Part shown: piece by piece, positions 29,371 through 39,270 of the stretch | Layout: every line of letters starts with the position of its first letter | Position numbering within the stretch: the first letter of the stretch is position 1 | Assembly (NCBI RefSeq): GCF_963678635.1 | Contig: NC_087070.1 | Span: forward strand, 39,418,397-39,482,396 | DNA from: Symsagittifera roscoffensis | Taxonomy: Eukaryota > Xenacoelomorpha > Acoela > Convolutidae | DNA length: 64,000 bases | Direction: 5' to 3' | Program-made: the position numbers and the translations under genes | The notes under the pieces: generated by a model | What the model saw: the letters and a program-made list of their open reading frames with translations, nothing else | What the model was told of the DNA's origin: nothing | Database searches by the model: none

Positions 29371-31390
29371 CCCCTAAATTTACTAAGGAGGGTCAATAAG
29401 ATGCTTAATATGCTCCGGAGGGTTACTTCGGAGGGTACCTCCAAAATTTTCAAATTTTTCGATCTCGCTTAGAAGGTTCTCCCCCTCGCTTCAAAAAGCG
29501 TCAAAACAAGCTAGGAGCTCTAAGGGGAGCTGTTTTAACTTCTTAGGGTGATCTCGTGGAAATTTTCCACTAAGGAGGGTTGCTAAAGGGTTTAGCTGAC
29601 TCCGGAGGGTCACTTCGGAGGGTTCCCCCAAAATCAAGAAAAAGGGTTATATCACCGCAGTAAAGCCTCTGAAAGCAGTCTACCTGACTTAAAACTAGGT
29701 TGGCTGACACGGTCAACCTTCCCAATTGAATAAGAGGATGTTTTGATAAAATTTTCTGTCGCTCGGAGGGTTGCCCGTGATTTGGACCCTCCGAACCAAC
29801 AAATTCTAAAAAATTTTTCTTTTCCGAAATAATCAACCCAAAAACGGTTGCGATTCGGAAAAGTGGTCAAAAACGTCGACTTATGGTACCAAAATTATCC
29901 CGATCGGATAACTAGTCTCTGAGAAATCGCCAAAAACGCGTTCGTCAAAATGGCCTTTTTCACCACCTGTATAGGATCTGAAATACTTTTTTCGCAATTC
30001 CGGTCGAAAGTGCCTAAAAATACTTGAAATGAGCGTAGTAGCCCTGTACGGCACTGGAATAATGCAAAAAACCGGACCAAAATTGGTTTAGAAACAAAAA
30101 TTCGGCCAAAAACTATCAAATTTGGACCCTCCGATTCCTTCCTCTTCCAAACCTTAAGTCGTTAGCTCTATCCTCGGAGCTACTCGGAGGGTTACCCAAA
30201 AATTTCTCTAGTAACCGAGCACGTTATGCTAGCACGCTCCTAACGCAAAAATTTTATTGCTCTAACTCTAAAAACTCAAAAACTCGATCCCCAAAACAGA
30301 TTGACAAAATTCAAAAAATTATCGAAATTTTGACCGAAAAATTTTGGTTTTTTCCAACTTCTACTGAGTCTTTTCTCACGCGGTTTCTTTAGTTAGGGGG
30401 ATCGAACTACGTAGCTACTCCCTATATAAAAGCTTTTTGTTGTTCGGAAAAGCTCGGATATCCAAAAATTTGGGGGTCTACAGTTTTATCGAAAATCGAT
30501 GATTTTCGACAAAATTGGGTGTTTTTTGGATCTAATTGAGGAGATAAGTAATATATAATAAGGATAATAATCTATTAATAGTCGTTAATGAATAGTACTA
30601 TACCCTCCTTTGCACCAAAATATCCGAATTAAGACCCTTAACTCGGAAATTTGTAATCGATGGAGGGTACAATCGGACCGCGCCAATCGTGCCCCCCACC
30701 ACTTAAGTTTTATCGAAATAGTACCCGAACGATACTAAAATTGCTTCAACGATACCCAACAGTCGTTGCGGATGTTGTCCTTGATGTCCCTGTTGAGTGT
30801 GGAACACGTTGATCAGCTTGCCACTCTACCCTCCGGTCACCGGCAAAATCACCATTAACGTGCTTAAACACTCAAATTACACTCGAGGGAGGGTATCCAA
30901 CCCTTCACCAAAACACACAATCTTTCTATCAGAAACGATATAAATCGATCTGAAACAACAACAAATAGGAAGGTCAGATCACATCTCGTCCGGAAATAAC
31001 ATATAAACTGTCACTTTATGTTTTTTACTGTTTTTGGTCTTTTTTGGATTTTTTACTGTTTTTTGTACTTTTTTGTTTTCAAATAAATTTATTTTTGGCT
31101 TTTTCTTGGTTATACACTATTTTTGTTTGGTTTTACGCTTTCTACTTAATTGTTTTTGGTCCTGGGACCTCAGGACAAGCGGGCTCTAGATTTCCCACCT
31201 AACCCTCCGGCCCCCGGAATTTTCGGTGTTAACTAAGTTAAAAAGCTAAATTGTACTAGACGGAGGGTACGCACCTTCCCCCTAGTATAACAACGGTCAT
31301 TAAGGCCTCTAACTCGGGCATGCGCCCGGAGCGGAGGGTACGTCGCTGAAACGCTTGCTGATCATGATGGTTTCATGCCTTTAACAGGCC

Positions 31391-31405
31391 CACCCAGGAG
31401 CGCCA
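31391..31405 (-). promoter_or_regulatory. Primer binding site of element A
   Basis: The minus strand reads TGGCGCTCCTGGGTG, 12 nt inside the LTR end. A 3' tRNA end CACCCAGGAGCG-CCA would pair with it; G at the discriminator position and the CACCC arm resemble tRNA-Asn. Element B has the identical 15-mer. Confidence 0.75.
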
Positions 31406-31417
31406 TAAAAACGTCTA

Positions 31418-32300
31418 TGTAACACTCGCCCAAATATCACACAGCGACGGAGCGTAGAAAAAGTACCTATTAACGACTGGCAGGCGTCAGTTACCTTAAT
31501 TCTACTCGTTTTTCACCGTCTCGACCTTGCCAGTTGATTTTCTGGTCTGTCTAGGGCAAAGTAAAAAGTTACCATTTTCAGGCCATCAGTCAAACGACTT
31601 TTGATCAGCTTTCGTTTACATGCGAACACAACCACATAGCTGAGTCTCGGATCCTCAGACTACGTGATTGTCATTAAAAACACGGCTCGAACAACCTAGT
31701 TTTATATGTTTTTATGTGACAGTTCTATATTAAATCCATTGGAGATGGATTGACCCTTTCCCTTTTTCTAGCTACTCATGCTCTGAAATATTAAATAATA
31801 ACGGTGTTAATTAAGATCTATGACATTATAGCAGCTATATAGTCAGTCTATACAGTCCCTTCACATAGACAGTCTCTGGGGGACCAAGCCTCCGCTCCCG
31901 TAATATTCTTGAGATAACACCCTTATCTCTTATATTTCGTGTCCCGGGAGGGTTCCGTGGTATATTTCTTCCCCCACTGAAGCCTCCTTCTCCACAAATA
32001 TCCGTCGCTAAGGTTCTTATCGTGTGTTATTGCCACGATAAGAGGCTTCGTAATTTTCTTGTCTCTGATACGACTGTTCTTCACAATCTATGGCGTCGTT
32101 CTGATTTTCGTCTTTTTTACTCAAAATGGCCGTCTTTTTTCTATTTCTCAGAAATGTTCTTCTTCCAATCGAAATTTTAAAAATAAAAATTCCAGAACAT
32201 TCTGACCCTCCGTCGCAACACTTTTTTGTTCATCAGGCCTTTAGTCACTCTTTTTTATGTCGCCGGAAGGTGGTGTTGTGTCATCTGGCAGAATGGCACA
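31418..32300 (-). repeat. Element A 5' LTR
   Basis: An 883-bp LTR reading TGTGCC...GTTACA on the minus strand. It abuts the interrupted 5' LTR of B (from 32304) after CGT, so the two 5' LTRs point away from each other. It holds a hairpin at about 32016-32043 matching that at 8406-8434. Confidence 0.93.
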
Positions 32301-32303
32301 CGT

Positions 32304-32941
32304 ATTCCCACGAACTGGATTATTGTGACTTGACTGGAGTATTATTCTAAACTGGACTAGAGTGAACCTTCGGTGGAAAGGTGGACAGCTTGAGTGTCCC
32401 AATGGTTCACGAGAAACTATAGTCTAGAGTACAAACTTGTTCTTGTTGTTAAAACTGACAAACATTAAAACTCATTTTAGTTACAATATTTAATTCTCGA
32501 GTTGATTACCGACTTGATTACTCCCAATTCTTGAGCGTGCTACAATGTGAGTACTAATTTAATTCTAGAGTGTGTTTTATAATTGTTATGTTGAGGTAAG
32601 GCGAGTTTTAGGTTGATCCATCTGAAATTGATCAAAGTTCCACTGTCTAATAAAAAGTAACTTAACGGATTGTTCCAACCCGGTTTTTAACGGCGTTCAT
32701 GTATTTTGGGTATCTAGAGACCTAAGTATGAGGACGTTCTTAATTCTAGAGTGGGGAGATATTTTAGTAGTAGCTTTTAAGCTGTAACGGGTCGTAGTCT
32801 CATGTCACAAACGAACCGAATTGGCTCCGACTGATTTGAGGTAGAAAAACACAAGAGATAGTGTCCCTGACTCTTGAGCCAATAGTTATAGGGCCTATTT
32901 TTCTTAAGCCTCATGTGTGACTGCAGTAGACGAATGTTACA
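32304..32941 (+). repeat. Element B 5' LTR, right part
   Basis: It continues the LTR interrupted at 2805 and matches 53789-54426 with about six differences. It ends in GAATGTTACA. Confidence 0.93.
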
Positions 32942-32952
32942 TAGTGTTTTTA

Positions 32953-32967
32953 TGGCGCTCCTGGGTG
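32953..32967 (+). promoter_or_regulatory. Primer binding site of element B
   Basis: TGGCGCTCCTGGGTG begins 12 nt after the LTR end, identical to the site of element A. Confidence 0.75.
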
Positions 32968-33435
32968 TTTACGACATCAAGACTACGGAGTCGAACCCAC
33001 TTGAGACAGCTTCGGGCTGAATGCCCATTCTAGAGTACCGGCGGTGCGGTTCGACAGGAACGTGCAAACCTTCCGGTTGTACCGTGATAGCTTTTTAAGA
33101 AAACTCGAGAAAACTTCCTGGTACGCTCTCCGAACGAGGCTTAGCTAACCGAGTAAAGGGGGGCAACTAGGGGGACAAAAACACGAGCAAAAAGACAAAA
33201 AGCAAAACAAAAACAAAAAAAAAGACTAGAAAAAGGAACAAAAACCATAAAACGAAAAAAGACAGTGACTTTGACACCAGATTAGTTGGATCAAACCTTT
33301 ATATTAATTAAATAGTATACCCATACTGTTTTACAAGTTCGATCGTTTCGATCAACCTAGTAATTTAACCCGGTAACCTTAATAAAGAGCCCGAGTGTGG
33401 GGCGTTGTCAAGGGTTTTCAGATAGCTTGGAACTT

Positions 33436-33640
33436 AGCTGAACCAATAGGAGACTTGACTGGAAGAGGTGACCAGCCGAGTGGGAAAGTGGTTCAGGAGC
33501 ACTTGAGCTGAACCAATAGGAGACTTGACTGGAAGAGGTGACCAGCCGAGTGGGAGAGTGGTTCAGGAGCACTTGAGCTGAACCAATAGGAGACTGGACT
33601 GGAAGAGGTGACCAGTCGAGTGGCAAAGTAGCCAAGAAGG
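33436..33640 (+). repeat. 70-bp tandem repeat in element B leader
   Basis: Units begin with agctgaaccaataggagact at 33436, 33506 and 33576; the third is partial and more diverged. Confidence 0.9.
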
Positions 33641-34496
33641 ATTTGGCAGTTCTCGAGTTCTCAAGTTGGGCAGAACGGGTATCGTTAAAATTCACATTAC
33701 ATTATAGGAAATAAGTGTAAAATTGGATAAGCGATATCCCCCGGTTTTGAGAAACGTTTTTACTTGAGCAGGCCTGGAGACAGGTCTACGGTTTTCTCTT
33801 GAGAGGTTTAGCACCCGGCGCTTAAGGTAATTTTAGGCTTAAGAAGGGGGGCTAAAAAGGGAGGAGGTTAGAAGGGGGGCTGGTTAAGTTAGAGGTTGGC
33901 GGTTGTACATTGTAAAAAGGGGGGAAATTAGAGTAACTAATTAGTCGACATCGTTGATTTAGTTACATTAGTCATTTACACGCGTCGGTCATAGGAAGCG
34001 GATATCCAAAATTGGAATTAGGTTAAGGTAGGTACCCTGGTCGGATCGGTAGGGGGGAACGGACATATACAGTTTTTGTGATACCCCATAAGATCGCTAG
34101 CAGGGGGGAAGGAAACGCGTGGCAATTAGGTACCAGACATTTTTTCGATAGAAGGTAGACGTTTGTCACCTTTGAATTTTAGGTGGGCTCATCTTTCCGT
34201 TTTTATTACTTTTTCTAGCTTGGATTTTTGTTGCATTTTGGTGAGGATTTGTGTTTAGTTTTTATACGAACAGGTGATCACAAGATACCTGCGCACAGGT
34301 TTTGGTCTCAAGTTGCTTGGAACATTGAAAGAGAGGTAATTAAAAAGAAATAAGAAAAGGGGGGCCAGCATTTGGCTTTTAAGAGAGGGTTTTGGGAAAA
34401 TTTTACTAGAGCTTGAGTGGTGGTACAAGATACAGTGAATCAAGAAGTCCCCATAACGAAGAAGAAAGAGGTCCCACCGCTCAGACACTTGTCAAC

Positions 34497-34870
34497 AGTC
34501 TTGGGACAGTGCCAAAGAAGTCCTGGGACAGTGTTGGACCAGAACAGTCTTGATACAGTCTTGGGACAGTGGTCTTGGGACAGTGGTCTTGGGACAGTGG
34601 TCTTGGGACAGTGGTCTTGGGACAAGGGTCTTGGGACAGGGTCTTGGAACAGTGGTCTTGGGACAGTGGTCTTGGGACAAGGGTCTTGGGACAGGGTCTT
34701 GGGACAGTGGCCTTGGGACACTGGTCTTGGGACACTAGCCTTGGGACAGTAGCCTTGGGATAGTACTCTCAGGACAAGGGTCTTGGGACACTGACGAAGT
34801 ACTGGGACAATACCGAACAGTCTTGGGACAGTAGAAAGAAGCCTGGGACGGTACAAAGCAGAGTAGGGAC
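34497..34870 (+). repeat. 14-bp minisatellite (GGTCTTGGGACAGT)
   Basis: Roughly twenty copies of a GTCTTGGGACA-based unit are nearly perfect at 34555-34740 and degenerate on both sides. Long open frames over it are a by-product of the repeat. Confidence 0.9.
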
Positions 34871-35144
34871 GGTAACTGGAAGTCTTAGGACAGTATAAAA
34901 ATTGAAGTAAAATTACAACAAGTTGTTTTAAGACAGAATTAAGACAGAACAAGACTAATTGGAACCCGGTCCGTTTGGGACCACAAATAAAGAAAGTTAC
35001 TCGAAGATTTTAGAGTACTGGAACAAGGTTTTTATCAAGTTGTATATTTTCTTTTAAGAATTTGTTTCCACAAAATTTTTTATTCTTAGAATAGAATTGT
35101 GTATATAATAATATTGTAAATAAGAGCAATTGTAAATAGAAATA

Positions 35145-37316
35145 ATGAGACGGAGTAGGGTACCGGTGCTTGAAAAAAGGTCAAGTGGATCAAACACGAA
35201 ATATAACTCGTCGCTGCGTGGAACGACATCAAGGGGCCCAAGCAAAACAAAAAATAACTTTTCAGTTAGCATGGTCAGCACGAGGAGTGGCACCGAGAGC
35301 AAGACGCGAGAAGATGCGAGGGAAAAACAGGTGGAGCCTACAATCGAAATCGACCTAGAGACACCAGACCAGAGCGTAGATGAACTGGAGAAAAAGACGA
35401 CGGAGTCAACTCCAATGCCCAATGCAGAAGAACCAAACCCGAAACCCATAGAGTTCTCACCAATAGACAATGTAGAAGATGCAATAGGCAACACCGAAGA
35501 AACGGTGAAAGAAGACTCTCAAGTAAAAAAGACATCTTTTACAGAAAGGTTGGCGATGATGGTGGGAATAAAAACGAAAGAAAACATGACTGAAGAACCA
35601 AAAGCTGAAAGAGCACGAACATTTGGGACAGTGAGCACGAAGACGACAGAAGCCAATCCAAGAGAGGAACAAAATAAAGCAGAAGCTACGGCCGAAGACA
35701 GACCGACGGCTGACCATGAAGAGGCTACTATTGAGCTAGGTGACTTGATGGCGAAACTGAATCAGATCGACAAAAAACTGAAGCACAGCGAAGAGGACAG
35801 AGAAGTGATAAGAAAAGAATTAAGATACAACAAACACGAGTATCTGGATAGTTATTTTAACCTGGCTAAGGCAACAGATGAGAGACTCAAGGAGATGTCA
35901 GATAAGGTAGAAACCACCAATGAAGAACGAGATAAGAACATCAAAAAAGATATGCAACAGTTGAAAAACCGATATGATGATGTCAACAGCCAATTAGGTA
36001 GCCTAGAAAAGAGAATGAGCAAGAATCAGGCCGAAAGTTCATGTGCAATACAGACGAAATTGGATGCAATCTTGAGAAATTCTACCTCACAAGAAAGACC
36101 GGCAGCGGATCGCACGCAAGGCACCAGAGTTGACTTTGTGGAACCACAAAGGGGCAAACGGCAATCGACACCGTTGCCCTTAACCCGGGATACGGTGAGC
36201 ATAGCACCAACAGCTGCTAAAACAATCATGAAGAATGGAACGTCAAGTACAACGACTTGCCCGGGGGACTCAACAACTAACAGCAACGCAGGTCCGGATG
36301 CTATGATATGGGCAAGCACTTGGGAGATGATGAACAGGACTGTAGAGGCCTTCGCCACGAGGAACACTGACTCGAGCGATAGGAGGGACGGAAAATCAAG
36401 AAAAACTTTCAAGAAGCCAAAGGAATTCAAAGACGACTCCGATGGATGCATCGACACTTGGGTGGAAGTGATGAGATTACACCTAGAGCAAGATAACTTA
36501 AATGATGAAAGACAAGCATGCACAGCCATACTCAGCAACTTAGAAGGCACGGCATTAAAATGCGTGGTCGCAAAGAAAGAAGAAAAACGCGACACCGCGG
36601 ACAAGATCTTCGAGATATTGCTGAATCGATTCGGGTCAGGCATGAAGGGTCACCAAGCGATGATGCGATTTGAAAAGAGAAGGCAGAGGGACGACGAGTC
36701 AATAGATCGGTTCCTAGATGATCTCGAGAGCTTGAGAAGAAGGAGTGACCCAGAGGAGTCGACAAACAGAAGAAACTTTAGCATTGCCTCGAAGTTCATT
36801 GATGGGGTAAAAAGTGACGACTTAAGGACAATGTTAGCAACATACTACACATTGTCGAACGACAGCGCACCAACCCCAGAAGAAATGAGACAGAAATCAA
36901 GGGAATACATGCTGATGAAGCCCAAGAAATACTCATATTCAGAAAACAGGAACACACAGGGGGGAGGCCAACCCCAGAGGTCATCATGGTACAAACCTAG
37001 AGATGATATGGACAAGCGCAGATCATGCGCGAACTGCGGGTCAGCGGACCACCACATGGCTGACTGCACAACATACAAACAAGGCATGAAGAGCCTAGGA
37101 TACGCATCGGATGAGGAGGACATGAGCCAGATGGAGGAACACGAGTACTATAATGGCTTAATCATCAAGATAGGCGCTAGATGCTTCTTCTGTAACCAGG
37201 AGGGGCACTTCAGAATGGATTGTCCCTTGTTCTGGGAAGTGGTCAATGACCAGAGTCACCCCAAACATAAGTTGGCATTAGCGGCAGAATCAGCGGAACA
37301 GGCAAAACGAGTTTGA
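35145..37316 (+). CDS. Gag polyprotein of element B
   Basis: The 723-residue frame is intact. The N-terminus is charged (a start at ATG 35271, MVSTRSGT, fits element A better). A coiled coil (about residues 200-300, KLNQIDKKLKHSEEDREVI) precedes the capsid-like region (SNLEGTALK, FEILLNRFGSG, FEKRRQRDDESID). Two CX2CX4HX4C knuckles close it (CANCGSADHHMADC and CFFCNQEGHFRMDC). It should assemble the particle and bind genomic RNA. In A the knuckles are in the Pol frame; here a stop and a one-base shift separate them. Confidence 0.92.
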   Translation: MRRSRVPVLEKRSSGSNTKYNSSLRGTTSRGPSKTKNNFSVSMVSTRSGTESKTREDAREKQVEPTIEIDLETPDQSVDELEKKTTESTPMPNAEEPNPKPIEFSPIDNVEDAIGNTEETVKEDSQVKKTSFTERLAMMVGIKTKENMTEEPKAERARTFGTVSTKTTEANPREEQNKAEATAEDRPTADHEEATIELGDLMAKLNQIDKKLKHSEEDREVIRKELRYNKHEYLDSYFNLAKATDERLKEMSDKVETTNEERDKNIKKDMQQLKNRYDDVNSQLGSLEKRMSKNQAESSCAIQTKLDAILRNSTSQERPAADRTQGTRVDFVEPQRGKRQSTPLPLTRDTVSIAPTAAKTIMKNGTSSTTTCPGDSTTNSNAGPDAMIWASTWEMMNRTVEAFATRNTDSSDRRDGKSRKTFKKPKEFKDDSDGCIDTWVEVMRLHLEQDNLNDERQACTAILSNLEGTALKCVVAKKEEKRDTADKIFEILLNRFGSGMKGHQAMMRFEKRRQRDDESIDRFLDDLESLRRRSDPEESTNRRNFSIASKFIDGVKSDDLRTMLATYYTLSNDSAPTPEEMRQKSREYMLMKPKKYSYSENRNTQGGGQPQRSSWYKPRDDMDKRRSCANCGSADHHMADCTTYKQGMKSLGYASDEEDMSQMEEHEYYNGLIIKIGARCFFCNQEGHFRMDCPLFWEVVNDQSHPKHKLALAAESAEQAKRV

Positions 37317-37347
37317 ATCGAGAAACTTAGGAGCACCAAGCACGGAA

Positions 37348-39270
37348 TTGCCAACGAAGACAGTGAAAGCTGTAACACATGTTAATGGCGCGATAGAATC
37401 CGCGGCCGGGAATTCTCTAGAGATAAATTATGAGAAAGCCGCGACGGAGGCAATTGCCAAAGTGAAACAGGATCTGGCTGCGAAAGAAATAGAGCAACGA
37501 TTAAAGCTGGAGATCGAAAGACAGAATTTTAACGAAGCATTAACCGGATCGAACCCGACACCAGAGGCTGTACCGGGCTCAACAAAAACCGGGAATTGTA
37601 ACACTGTAAAAATGGTGACGGGAAAGCCATTCGGCATATCGAAAATTGGGGCGAGAGTAATGTCGATAATCACAGTGGGCGGCCACGAGGTAACCAGAAA
37701 CTTGAGCGAACCGAGCGACCAGACAATAATGCACATTGACGTGTACGCAGATTACTTGAGTTGTATAAGCCCACAAACGACTTCTAGAGCGTTGAGAGCA
37801 CTACTCATGAGAAGGGGCAGCAAGTCGGTACGTGTTGATAACAGATATACTGAAGCTTATGGTCCACACGAGGTGATGCTAAATATAGATGGGATCAACA
37901 TATATACCAAGACAATGATAACATGTGACGAAGACCTAATTGGGCAAATCTACGTAGGCAAAGAAGAGTTGAAAGTGAGATCGATTGGACACTGCGCCAT
38001 GCTTGAAGAAGATGCAATGCACATCGGGACGGAGGCAGATGTGACAGGGCACGTGCTAGATATAAGTGGCAAAAAGACTCAGTTGCGTGGGTTACTTGAT
38101 ACGGGAGCGGTCTTGAGCGTCATACCAATCGAAACTTGGGAAAGGATGGGCTTTGACAAAGGTGACTTGATAGACTCGAGAATACGGCTGTCAGCTGCAA
38201 ACAAAGGGGCCCTTCGGGTGCTGGGCAGGACGCCGATAATAGCCCTCAATTTGGGGGAACGTAACCTGTGGATGAGCTTTATCGTGGTAGAAAACCTAGA
38301 TGAATCTGACCAATTCATTTTGGGCAGAGACTTCATCAGGAATTTCGACGTAACGATTGACCTAAATAACGCAATGTTCAGGATACTTAACCCGGATAGG
38401 AGGTACGCAATCAAACCGGTAAATTTAATAATGGCAAATGAAAACAAAGCACCGGTATTCTTGAGTAGGAGGGTGAGGCTAAAAGCTAATGAAGCGGCAA
38501 TTGTAAGCTTGAGGATGAAAAATTACAATGAACTAAGTGACAACAAGCAAGTGTGTATAGTTCCAAATCCTAATAGTCAAAGTGCTGCTGTTTTAGGAAG
38601 ATCATTCTCGATAACGAAGAGCGGCCTCTGCGTCAGTGTCTTGTTGAATACCCTTGATATACCGATCACGATACAGATAGGGAGGAAACTGGGATATGCT
38701 TTACCGGTTAAAACTCGATATGAAACGATTGAGAACTCAAAACAAAATGAAGTTGTTGATTGTCCTAATCACAGGGACAAAATTTGTATCTTGAGACGAT
38801 TGCAGAAAATAAAAGATTCTTCAGGTCTTATTAAATCACTTAAGTCAGAAACTGACGATGGGCTGTCGAGCTGTTCGAACTTTCCAGAGCGACCCACACT
38901 AGATGAAATGCAAACTGATAAACCGGTTCTGCCGGAGATTGATCATTTGAGGGGCAAACTGAAAGATGAACAGCTCGAAGCCATCAAGGACGTACTAGAG
39001 CGGAACGAGGAAGTTTTTTTGAGGCATAAGGCGGATATCGGGTGTTGTAATTTCGTTGAGCATGAAATAGAACTTGAGGAAAACGCGGCACCACACAGGG
39101 AGGGGGAGAGGCGCTTGACCCCACACAAATCGGACGCGTGTAGAAAAGAGATCGAGACGTTACTAGAGTATGACATGATAGAAGCATCCAAGTCACCGTG
39201 GGCGTGTGGAGTAGTGATGGCCAAAAAGAAAGGCGACCAGTTGGATTTTGTTGTGACTTTCGATACCTGA
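37348..39270 (+). pseudogene. Element B Pol, part 1: protease and RT N-terminus
   Basis: Aligned to A's Pol throughout. The aspartic protease has LLDTGAVLSVIP and FILGRDF. RT begins after CNFVEHEIEL, with SPWACGVVMAKKKGDQL. A one-base deletion near 39243 then sends the frame to a stop, while the RT continues in the next frame from within 39198-39270. The first codon is not a natural start; it is the continuation of Gag-Pol after a one-base shift near 37316. Confidence 0.88.

Larger units (their letters stand above)
28086..31390 (-). other. Element A 5' leader (untranslated)
   Basis: A 3.3-kb leader between the primer site and Gag. It holds a tandem pair of structured repeats (28670-29020), a 30-bp tandem repeat (29265-29370), at least 18 dispersed copies of (C)GGAGGGT in both orientations (29258-31340), and an A-rich tract in element sense (T-rich on the plus strand, 31010-31150). 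Open frames here have no counterpart in element B. Confidence 0.6.
2806..32300 (-). mobile_element. Giant Ty3/gypsy-like element A (interrupted by a LINE)
   Basis: On the minus strand it reads 5' LTR (32300-31418), primer site, 3.3-kb leader, Gag (28085-26053), protease-RT-RNase H (to 21968), integrase (21866-19344), ORF3 (19335-18772), ORF4 (18308-9435), PPT (8705-8692) and 3' LTR (8691-7950 plus 2945-2806). Without the inserted LINE it is about 24.5 kb. The two LTRs (882 and 883 bp) differ at only about five or six positions, so insertion is recent. It sits inside B's 5' LTR with CGT duplicated (2803-2805 and 32301-32303). Coding damage is light: three in-frame stops and three or four single-base shifts. 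Confidence 0.92.
32968..35144 (+). other. Element B 5' leader (untranslated)
   Basis: A 2.2-kb leader. It contains an A-rich tract (33170-33265), 70-bp tandem repeats (33436-33640), purine-rich aaggggggctgg runs (33840-33930) and a 14-bp minisatellite (34497-34870). No coding region is supported. Confidence 0.6.

Noticed and set aside
34440-34952. Long open frames on both strands at the minisatellite
   Set aside because: They are produced by a 14-bp repeat without stops and have no counterpart in element A.
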